Positions 7,044-13,693 of a stretch of 14,255 nt of DNA are shown piece by piece. Each line of letters starts with the position of its first letter. Position 1 is the first letter of the stretch. Made by a program: the position numbers and the translations under genes. Source of the DNA: Methanobacteriota archaeon (GTDB taxonomy: Archaea > Halobacteriota > Syntropharchaeia > DAOWMC01); NCBI GenBank assembly GCA_030643285.1, contig DAOWMC010000007.1, positions 1-14,255 of the forward strand. The letters are read 5' to 3'. The notes under the pieces were generated by a model. It ran no database searches. It was not told the DNA's origin and worked only from the letters and a program-made list of their open reading frames with translations.

Positions 7044-7787
7044 GTGACTGACCCAATATTAACGGCGGATGAACTTGAAAGGTATAGCAGGCAGATAAGG
7101 ATAAAAGGATTTGGAAAAGAGGGGCAGGAAAAGATAAAAAAGACTACTGTTTTTGTTGCAGGAGCAGGGGGGCTGGGCTCTCCGGTTTCAATATACCTGG
7201 CCGCAGCAGGAATTGGAAGGTTAAAGATCGTTGATAATGATAAAGTGGACCTGAGCAATCTGAACAGGCAGATCCTTCACTGGAATAAAGATATCGGAAA
7301 GAAGAAATCTGTATCTTTTAAGGAAAAAATATCAGGGCTAAATCCTTTTGTGGAAGTAGACACCATCCATGAGACCATAGATGAAAATAACGTATTTGAA
7401 CTCGTTGATGATTGTGACGTGATTGTTGACGCCATGGATAACTTTTCCACAAGATACCTTCTCAACCGGGCTGCCATCGATAAGAAAATTCCTTTCATCT
7501 ATGGGGGGGTATATGGCTTTGAAGGCAGGGTAATGACAACAATCCCAAAAGAGACTGCTTGCCTGAGATGTGTATTTCCAAAAGCACCACCCAAAGAAAC
7601 TTTTCCTGTTATAGGTTCTGCACCAGGTGTGGTAGGTTGTATTCAGGTTTCAGAGGTGATAAAGTATGTGGTTGGGCTTGGAGAGCTACTAAAAAACAGG
7701 CTTTTAGTATATGATGGCCTGTCCTCTACGTTTACTGAAATTAAGGTTAAAAGAAATGAGAAGTGTGAGGATTGTGGAAAAGCCTGA
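7044..7787 (+). CDS. ThiF/MoeB/HesA-family E1-like adenylyltransferase
   Basis: A 247-residue E1-like enzyme expected to adenylate the C-terminal Gly-Gly of a ubiquitin-like sulfur carrier such as ThiS, MoaD or SAMP. Visible motifs: RYSRQIRIKGFG at the N-terminus, nucleotide loop GAGGLGSP (40-47), D64 and the SNLNRQ loop (71-76) with its Arg, DAMDNFSTRY (129-138), and a zinc site from C173-x2-C176 plus C241-x2-C244. The loop that carries the catalytic Cys in ThiF-like members reads ETFPVIGSAPGVVG here and has no Cys. It may therefore act by adenylation only, as MoeB does. It starts with GTG 2 bp after pscS, so it is probably cotranslated with it, which suggests sulfur supply for Cys-tRNA or related thiolation. 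No carrier protein is encoded nearby. Confidence 0.85.
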   Translation: MTDPILTADELERYSRQIRIKGFGKEGQEKIKKTTVFVAGAGGLGSPVSIYLAAAGIGRLKIVDNDKVDLSNLNRQILHWNKDIGKKKSVSFKEKISGLNPFVEVDTIHETIDENNVFELVDDCDVIVDAMDNFSTRYLLNRAAIDKKIPFIYGGVYGFEGRVMTTIPKETACLRCVFPKAPPKETFPVIGSAPGVVGCIQVSEVIKYVVGLGELLKNRLLVYDGLSSTFTEIKVKRNEKCEDCGKA

Positions 7788-7825
7788 TAATAGATGTGGA
7801 TAACGGCGATTTGATATAACAAATT

Positions 7826-9274
7826 TCACGATTTGGATTTTTTATCACCCATCATCTGCGAAAACCAATCCTGGTCCTGGCTGATACCCGCCTGAGTTTG
7901 CCCATAGTTCTGTCCAGCATTTTGCCCGATAATAGTTTCTACTTTCGGGGCATACATCTCCAACCCGTCACTAACAATATTCATTCTTCTTTTGCGATAA
8001 CCAGCCGATATTATAAGGATGGATACGGGGATAGCTACCAGAAGGATAAGTAAGGATATAAGATCACCTGTAATCATATTTTTAGCATTGGTAAGGCCAG
8101 AAACACCACTGGTTATAATTGTATAACCTTCAGTCACCTGGTACATCTCAATGCCATCCTGGTATACGATCTTAATTTTTATCGGAAATGATTCGGGGGC
8201 ATCTTTTTTAATATTCAATTCAAATACTGCGGTGCTATAATCTTCAGCTTTTATGTATCCCAGGTAAGCAGTTGGTGTTTTGTCAATGTACAGGTTATCC
8301 TCTATGTCCACACGTACTGATTTGGCATCATTTTTACCATAGTTTCTTATAGAAACCATAAGCTTTGTTGGTTTGCCAGGCTGAATTTCGGGGGGATCGG
8401 CTGACACACCCACAACGGTGAGCTCGGCTTTTGGGACCACCCTCACGCTTATATATTCGGTGGAATCCCCACCATTTTCTGAGGAAATATAGATTGGAAT
8501 TATGTAATCTCCACCGTCCTTATTCTGGCCAGCGGATAGCTTAAACGTTACATCAGCGCTACCGCCGGGATTTATATCTCCCAGGGCAAATCTCGATCCG
8601 GAATCAACTACTGTAAAATGTGGTAAACTTACAGTTTGGCCATCATCTGAATTTATAACCAAAGCAACATTTTTTTCAATCTTTTTTCCGACATTGGTAA
8701 CCGTTAGGTCTATTTCCTTGGCAGATCCCGGCGCCATAACCGTATCTGAAACTTTTTCTATGATTACGTTTGAAGGTTTTTTTACGACCTGTATGGATAT
8801 TGTGGTTAACATCTCCTGAACAATGGTACCATTTGTTCCTGTAGTATCATTAGTGCCGTTAGTTCCATCACTTATAGTTTCCAAACCCTTATATCTTGCT
8901 ATCACATCTAAATTGTAAAGTCCTTCCTCTGCGGTAGATGCTGAGAATATTGAAAACTTAACCTCTTTACTTTTTCCTGTGGGGAGTCTTTCGATACCTG
9001 CTGACCCTTCCAATATACCTATATTTTCAGAAGAGCCGCCAGATAGCGGATATGGGGATTCGTTTCCCTGATGAACAAGCTGTATCGATATGTCATTTGT
9101 TTCGGGTCCATAGTTTGTTATTGTTATGTACATATCAGTTGTTTCGCCTGGTGATAGAGGTATTTTATCAAATGTAACATCACTGGTGCTCAGTGCAAAA
9201 GCCGCAGGTATAGCCACAACCATGAATAGTACCATAATCAATGTGATAGTACCAATATATACACATCCCTTCAT
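7826..9274 (-). CDS. Membrane-anchored COG1361-type surface protein
   Basis: An exported protein of about 482 residues. An N-terminal signal/anchor (GTITLIMVLFMVVAIPAAFA) is followed by several beta-sandwich repeats of the CARDB/COG1361 kind (SPGETTDMYITITNYG, APGSAKEIDLTVTNVG, PPEIQPGKPTKLMVSIRNYG). One transmembrane helix (LISLLILLVAIPVSILII) is followed by a stop-transfer AGYRKRR and a cytoplasmic tail of about 55 residues with NAGQNYGQTQ-like sequence. A Thr/Gly/Asn linker with three N-x-T sequons in a row (DNA about 8825-8870) is a likely N-glycosylation cluster. I chose ATG 9274: AAAGGAG lies 9 nt before it, whereas ATG 9283 abuts that Shine-Dalgarno with no spacer. Likely a cell-surface or S-layer-associated protein; partner unknown. 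Its 3' end is convergent with the E1-like gene, 38 bp apart. Confidence 0.75.
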   Translation of the reverse strand: MKGCVYIGTITLIMVLFMVVAIPAAFALSTSDVTFDKIPLSPGETTDMYITITNYGPETNDISIQLVHQGNESPYPLSGGSSENIGILEGSAGIERLPTGKSKEVKFSIFSASTAEEGLYNLDVIARYKGLETISDGTNGTNDTTGTNGTIVQEMLTTISIQVVKKPSNVIIEKVSDTVMAPGSAKEIDLTVTNVGKKIEKNVALVINSDDGQTVSLPHFTVVDSGSRFALGDINPGGSADVTFKLSAGQNKDGGDYIIPIYISSENGGDSTEYISVRVVPKAELTVVGVSADPPEIQPGKPTKLMVSIRNYGKNDAKSVRVDIEDNLYIDKTPTAYLGYIKAEDYSTAVFELNIKKDAPESFPIKIKIVYQDGIEMYQVTEGYTIITSGVSGLTNAKNMITGDLISLLILLVAIPVSILIISAGYRKRRMNIVSDGLEMYAPKVETIIGQNAGQNYGQTQAGISQDQDWFSQMMGDKKSKS

Positions 9275-9283
9275 TTTACTCAT

Positions 9284-9290
9284 CTCCTTT
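9284..9290 (-). promoter_or_regulatory. Shine-Dalgarno AAAGGAG deciding the surface-protein start
   Basis: On the minus strand AAAGGAG is immediately followed by ATG 9283, and after a 9-nt spacer by ATG 9274. Normal spacing favours 9274, which also trims the N-terminus to begin directly at the signal sequence. Confidence 0.6.
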
Positions 9291-9324
9291 ACTATGCCAT
9301 TAAGAAAGCCGTTTATCTGTCCGT

Positions 9325-9332
9325 ATATTTAA
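9325..9332 (-). promoter_or_regulatory. TATA-like box for the surface-protein gene
   Basis: Minus-strand TTAAATAT within GGGTTAAATATAC. The start of transcription would fall near 9302, giving a leader of about 28 nt that contains the Shine-Dalgarno. Confidence 0.45.
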
Positions 9333-9357
9333 CCCTTATGCCCATGGTACTTAAGTC

Positions 9358-10446
9358 TTATCTCTGGTTTTTTTTATTAATTCGGTTTAGTGCGCACACA
9401 ACTTTTTTATTTTGCTCAGGTGTTCCGACCGTAATTCTAATCAAAGAATCTCCGGCACCCCTGAAAGAAGAACAATCACGCACAATTATTCCGTCCTCAA
9501 GTAGCCCCGATACAACTTCTTTTGATTTTAATGGCGAGACATCAACCAAAACAAAATTTGCCTGTGAGGGGAAGACCTTAAAAGAGATATTTGACATTAA
9601 AAAAACCCTGCCTTCTCTGGCAAGTATAACTGTCTGATTTAAATACTCTTCATCTTTCAAAGCTGCTATGCCGGCAATCACACCCATCTGATTAACACCA
9701 AAAGGCTGGTTGACCTTCATGTATTCTCCGAAGATCCAATCAGGAATTATCGCATAACCAATCCTTAGCCCCGCCAGACCAAACGCCTTTGAAAATGTGC
9801 GGGTTACAATCAAATTATCATATTTTTTAACCAAAGGCGAAACAGATGAATCTGTGAACTCTACATAAGCTTCATCGCAAACAACGATACAATTCACTGA
9901 TTCCACAACCATTCGCACTTCCTCTTCGCTCATTATGTTTCCCGAAGGATTATTCGGGGTACACAAAAAGATTATCTTTGTTCTATCAGAAACCGAATCT
10001 ATCAACCTATCCACAGGCACAGTAAAATCCTTATCTCTGCTTAGAAACTTTGGTACACCGTTGCTTATTCTCGTGATTAGCTCATAGAATGAAAAGGTGG
10101 GCGTTGGTATTATTGTCTGGTCACCTTTATCAATAAACAGGCGTACAATTGTATCCAATACGCCGTCCCCCCCGTTTCCAATAACAATATTGTTCACAGG
10201 GTATCCGACATATTTTGAGATTGCTTCCCTCAGGTCGGGAGAGCAGACTTCGGGGTAGATGTGTAATTCCTTTAGGTGCTTAACTATTACATCTGCCACC
10301 TTCGAACTAAGCCCAAGTGGACTCTCGTTAGAGCTAAGTTTTACAAGTTCGTCCTGATTGAAATTTAACTTCCTTGCCACTTCCTGTATCGATTTTCCGG
10401 GGACATATTCCTTTATCTCGGATAACGACTCCCTCAGTTTTATGAT
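9358..10446 (-). CDS. hisC: Histidinol-phosphate aminotransferase, non-canonical or damaged start
   Basis: A fold-type I PLP aminotransferase of histidine biosynthesis that converts imidazole acetol-phosphate plus glutamate to histidinol phosphate. Motifs: LSSNESPLG, GNGGDGVLDTIV, TPNNPSGN, CDEAYVEF, TFSKAFGLAGLRIGY with the PLP lysine, and RITVGTPEQN. The only canonical start in frame is GTG 10380, but HisC-like sequence continues upstream (IKLRESLSEIKEYVPGKS, then IQEVARKLN) to about 10446. There, ATC 10446 or ATA 10443 stands 8-11 nt after minus-strand AAGGGGG. An in-frame TGA at 10470-10468 closes the frame. ATG 10475 is in another frame and stops after 11 codons. Either a rare AUC/AUA start, a one-base lesion, or real use of GTG 10380 with loss of the N-terminal arm would explain this. 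Family call secure, start uncertain. Confidence 0.88.
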   Translation of the reverse strand: MIKLRESLSEIKEYVPGKSIQEVARKLNFNQDELVKLSSNESPLGLSSKVADVIVKHLKELHIYPEVCSPDLREAISKYVGYPVNNIVIGNGGDGVLDTIVRLFIDKGDQTIIPTPTFSFYELITRISNGVPKFLSRDKDFTVPVDRLIDSVSDRTKIIFLCTPNNPSGNIMSEEEVRMVVESVNCIVVCDEAYVEFTDSSVSPLVKKYDNLIVTRTFSKAFGLAGLRIGYAIIPDWIFGEYMKVNQPFGVNQMGVIAGIAALKDEEYLNQTVILAREGRVFLMSNISFKVFPSQANFVLVDVSPLKSKEVVSGLLEDGIIVRDCSSFRGAGDSLIRITVGTPEQNKKVVCALNRINKKNQR

Positions 10447-10489
10447 TGTATTTTCCCCCTTATGAAATCAGGCATTAATGGTGCTTTGT

Positions 10490-10512
10490 CCCAAAACCCA
10501 TTATCTTTTGGG
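10490..10512. repeat. Inverted repeat CCCAAAA/TTTTGGG in the hisC leader region
   Basis: Arms of 7 bp at 10490-10496 and 10506-10512 with a 9-bp loop, perfect pairing. It lies upstream of hisC on its strand and has no T run right after it, so a simple terminator is unlikely. It could be an operator or an RNA hairpin. Confidence 0.35.
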
Positions 10513-10525
10513 TATGAGATAACCG

Positions 10526-10542
10526 GAAAAATAGGAAAAATA
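10526..10542 (-). terminator. T-rich terminator after acdB
   Basis: On the minus strand two T5 runs separated by CC and TA lie about 50 nt past the acdB stop. This is typical of hairpin-independent archaeal termination. Confidence 0.4.
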
Positions 10543-10589
10543 AGCAGCCTGAATGTAGATCCAGGTGCATATTATGATTGTTTTAGTTT

Positions 10590-11240
10590 TTAGTCTGCGG
10601 TTATTACCCTGGCATCAGCAACAATAACAGAATCCTTATATGCAAAAACCGGGTTCAAATCGAGTTCATCTATCTCAGGATGATCCAAAACGAACTTGGA
10701 GACATTCATAAGTAGATCCTTGACCTTTTTTATATCCACTGGATCCGTACCTCTGTATCCCTGCAGAAGCGGATAACCTTTTATCTCTTTTATCATTTCG
10801 TCTGCATCCCTTTCTTCGATTGGAACAATACGGAATGATACATCCTTAAGGATCTCTACAAAGACTCCACCAAGTCCAAACATCAAAGCAGGGCCAAACT
10901 GTGGATCTTTTGTCATACCAACGATAATCTCCACCCCGGTGTCAGCCATCTTTTGGACACCTATACCAACAATGTTTTCGGAAACTTTCCCTGCGTTTTC
11001 CATTATTTCATCATACGCTTTCTTGAGCTCCCCCTCGTCTCCTATGTTCAGTTTTACACCACCAATATCTGATTTGTGGATTATATCAGGTGATAAAACT
11101 TTTAACGCTACCGGAAAACCAATCGATTTGGCTAATCCTATTGCCTCATCTTGTGTTTTTGCAAGCGAACAGCCGGTTGTAGGTATATTAGCCTGCTCCA
11201 ATAGCTCTTTTGACTCGTGTTCCATCAGAAATTTACCCAT
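10590..11240 (-). CDS. acdB: ADP-forming acetate-CoA ligase, beta (ATP-grasp) subunit
   Basis: A 216-residue ATP-grasp subunit of ADP-forming acetyl-CoA synthetase. The complex turns acetyl-CoA, ADP and phosphate into acetate, CoA and ATP in anaerobic archaea. Visible motifs: GFPVALKVLSPDIIHKSDIGGVKL (41-64, with the conserved HKSDIGGV at 55-62), GMTKDPQFGPALMFGLGG around the nucleotide site, IKGYPLLQGYRG, and the metal-binding ELDLNPVF near the C-terminus. The length fits a stand-alone beta subunit; the CoA-binding alpha subunit is not in the window. The ATG is supported by GAGGT about 7 nt upstream. An own promoter upstream (11271-11280) and a T-rich region downstream suggest a separate unit rather than part of the hdrA operon. 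Confidence 0.9.
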   Translation of the reverse strand: MGKFLMEHESKELLEQANIPTTGCSLAKTQDEAIGLAKSIGFPVALKVLSPDIIHKSDIGGVKLNIGDEGELKKAYDEIMENAGKVSENIVGIGVQKMADTGVEIIVGMTKDPQFGPALMFGLGGVFVEILKDVSFRIVPIEERDADEMIKEIKGYPLLQGYRGTDPVDIKKVKDLLMNVSKFVLDHPEIDELDLNPVFAYKDSVIVADARVITAD

Positions 11241-11270
11241 AATAATACCTCATCACTTCTTTATTATCCT

Positions 11271-11280
11271 ATTTAAAATA
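11271..11280 (-). promoter_or_regulatory. TATA-like box for acdB
   Basis: Minus-strand TATTTTAAAT in the 84-bp gap between hdrA and acdB. The predicted transcript start near 11250 gives a leader of about 10 nt holding the GATGAGGT ribosome-binding sequence. Confidence 0.45.
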
Positions 11281-11324
11281 TTGGAACATATTCATAAATG
11301 TTTGGATATTAAATTGAGTCGTTA

Positions 11325-13676
11325 CTACTCCGGACTCAACTCACTGCCGATGGGGCCAATTGCCCTGATTTCCTCCACAAAACCAAGTACCACTTCTGCA
11401 AATCTCGCTCCTTCAGCAGCCGAAATCCATTCCACGCGCAGTCTTTTAACATCAAAACCCAGGCCACCAAGAACATTCTTTAAAACACCGATCCTCTGCT
11501 CTGCATCCTGGTTCCCATAAATATAGTGACATTCACCCATCTTACATCCGGCAACAAGCACGCCATCGGCACCCTGTTCAAAAGCTTCCAGTATAAACTT
11601 TGGATCGACCCTGCCAGCGCATAAAACTCTTATTATCCTCACATTTGTTGGATACTCTATTCTGAGTGATCCCGCAAGATCCGCTGCCCCATATGAACAC
11701 CAGTTACATAAAAATGCGATTATGTAGGGGTATTCACTCTTTGGGAATGCGGCTTTTATCTGGGCGTTTATCTGGTTATCTGTGAAATTTCTCATCTCTA
11801 TTGCCCCGGTCGGACAGGCCGCAGCACAGCTCCCGCAACCCTTACAGGAAAGTTCGTCTACCGTAATATTTTTACCATCGATTTTTATATTTTCGAACTT
11901 ACAAACCTCCACACAGAGCCTGCAGTAATTGCATCGTTTTTTATTTATGTGGGCACTCATCGGATCTATCTCAATCTCTCCCTTAGAAAGAAGCGCCTGA
12001 GCCCTTGATGAAGCTGCATATCCCTGGGAGATTGAGCTTTGAATATCCTTTGGCCCACATGCACATCCAGCCAAGAAAACACCACCGATCTGGGTGTCGA
12101 TTGGCTTCATCTTGATATGGAACGGAGCAAAAAAACCATCAGGGTTCTTTGCCAGGTTTAAAACATTTGATATTTCTAAAGAACCTTTTGAAGGAACCAA
12201 ACCATTAGCCAAAACAACCATATCAAAATCATCCTTATATATCTCCCCCATTAACGTGTCCTCATATGATAAAGAGAGGTTTTTCCCACCCACCTCGTCT
12301 GATTCTTCAACTGAAGACACCCTTGCCCGAACGAACTTTATTCCGGCCTTTTGTGCTTTTATATAATATTCCTCATAGCCTTCACCTGATGCCCTTATAT
12401 CCGTATAGAATATTGTGATATCAGACTCATGATACTGTTCACACATAAGATATGCATTTTTAATCGAAGCCATGCAGCATATCGAAGAGCAGTATAAATT
12501 TGTATTTATATCTCTTGAGCCTACACAGAGGATAAATGCAATCTTTTTTGGGATATTTTGATCAGAAACTCTTAAAACCTGTCCCATTGTTGGCCCCGAA
12601 GCACAGAGCATTCTTTCAAATTCGATATTTGTCACGACATCGGGGAAAATACCATAGCCGTATTCTTTTTTAAGCGAAGCATCAAAAAGATCATAACCAG
12701 TGGCAATGATTATTGCCCCAACATCAACATCAATTTCTTCCTCTTTCTGGTAATAGTCGATTGCATCAGCTTCACAGACCTCTTGGCAAAGCTTACATCC
12801 AACGCAACTATCGGGGTCTATCGTGGCACAGAGAGGAATTGCCTGGGGAATGGGAAGATAAATTGCCTTTCTCCCACCTACTCCAAAATCAGATTCGTTT
12901 GGGACTTCAATCTTGCAAACTTCGGCACATATATCTATACATCCTTTACATTTGGCCTCATCCACATATCTTGGTCTTTTTCTTATCCTTACCCTGTAGT
13001 TTCCGATATTTCCATCCACGGAAGCGACATCCGAATTTGTAAATAACGTAATATTTTCATGGGTCTGAACCTCAACCATCTTTGGTGCTAAAACACAGAT
13101 CGAGCAATCATTAGTCGGAAAGACCTCATTAAAAAGTGCCATGTATCCACCTATGGAAGGTGCCCGCTCAACCAGAAAGACGTTAATACCCGACTCTGCC
13201 AGATCCAGAGCAGCATGGATTCCTGCGACTCCTGCACCAACAACAAGCACATCCTTTTTGACAGGGACACTTATCTTTTTAAGTGACTTTAGCTTCTCTA
13301 CTTTTGCTATCCCCATCCGGATCAGGTCTTTTGTTTTCTGTGTTGCAAGCGCTTTATTTTTTGAATGAACCCATGAACACTGCTCTCTTATATTTACCAT
13401 CTCTAAGAGGTAAGGATTAAGCCCAGCATCCTCGATACATCTCCTGAACGTTTTTTCATGCATTTTTGGAGAGCATGAAGCAACAACAACCCGGTCGATC
13501 CCGTTTTCTCTAATATCTTCTTTGATGACCCCCTGCCCAAAATCAGAGCAGGCATAATCCAGCTCCTTTGCAAGGGATAAATTATCAAGCTCCCCAAGGT
13601 ACCTGAGTACCTCATCTATGTCAACGAAGCTTGCAATATTAAGTCCACAGTGACATACATAAACACCTATTCCCAT
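11325..13676 (-). CDS. hdrA: HdrA with fused C-terminal MvhD domain
   Basis: A 783-residue flavin/iron-sulfur subunit of the heterodisulfide reductase family, of the HdrA2-like type with a C-terminal MvhD domain. Order: N-terminal Hdr domain (VYVCHCGLNIA, C8/C10, C43, C68, REQCSWVH); FAD fold with GAGVAG (147-152); the GGYMALFNEVFPTNDC region; an inserted cluster motif CKGCIDICAEVC; CVGCKLCQEVC; a second half of the flavin domain; and a two-cluster ferredoxin (CNYCRLCVEVC and CKGCGSCAAACP). The MvhD domain has five cysteines: C657, C660, C686, C711 and C716. MvhD normally passes electrons from hydrogenase, formate dehydrogenase or F420H2-type donors to HdrA for flavin-based electron bifurcation or confurcation in the cytoplasm. 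Start supported by GGAGTG 7 nt before ATG. It follows a second HdrA-like gene by 17 bp. No hdrB, hdrC or hydrogenase gene is visible. Confidence 0.92.
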   Translation of the reverse strand: MGIGVYVCHCGLNIASFVDIDEVLRYLGELDNLSLAKELDYACSDFGQGVIKEDIRENGIDRVVVASCSPKMHEKTFRRCIEDAGLNPYLLEMVNIREQCSWVHSKNKALATQKTKDLIRMGIAKVEKLKSLKKISVPVKKDVLVVGAGVAGIHAALDLAESGINVFLVERAPSIGGYMALFNEVFPTNDCSICVLAPKMVEVQTHENITLFTNSDVASVDGNIGNYRVRIRKRPRYVDEAKCKGCIDICAEVCKIEVPNESDFGVGGRKAIYLPIPQAIPLCATIDPDSCVGCKLCQEVCEADAIDYYQKEEEIDVDVGAIIIATGYDLFDASLKKEYGYGIFPDVVTNIEFERMLCASGPTMGQVLRVSDQNIPKKIAFILCVGSRDINTNLYCSSICCMASIKNAYLMCEQYHESDITIFYTDIRASGEGYEEYYIKAQKAGIKFVRARVSSVEESDEVGGKNLSLSYEDTLMGEIYKDDFDMVVLANGLVPSKGSLEISNVLNLAKNPDGFFAPFHIKMKPIDTQIGGVFLAGCACGPKDIQSSISQGYAASSRAQALLSKGEIEIDPMSAHINKKRCNYCRLCVEVCKFENIKIDGKNITVDELSCKGCGSCAAACPTGAIEMRNFTDNQINAQIKAAFPKSEYPYIIAFLCNWCSYGAADLAGSLRIEYPTNVRIIRVLCAGRVDPKFILEAFEQGADGVLVAGCKMGECHYIYGNQDAEQRIGVLKNVLGGLGFDVKRLRVEWISAAEGARFAEVVLGFVEEIRAIGPIGSELSPE

Positions 13677-13693
13677 TTAGCAACACTCCAACC

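Larger units (their letters stand above)
10440..10581. repeat. 10-bp direct repeat TTATGATTGT flanking the hisC leader
   Basis: TTATGATTGT occurs at 10440-10449, covering the hisC N-terminal codons, and at 10572-10581, just after the acdB stop. The copies are 132 bp apart and bracket the whole acdB–hisC intergenic region. A recombination or insertion scar is one explanation, chance another. Confidence 0.3.

Noticed and set aside
10939..11520. Plus-strand ORF of 193 codons across acdB and the end of hdrA
   Set aside because: Antisense to conserved genes and spanning their promoter gap; composition typical of a shadow frame.
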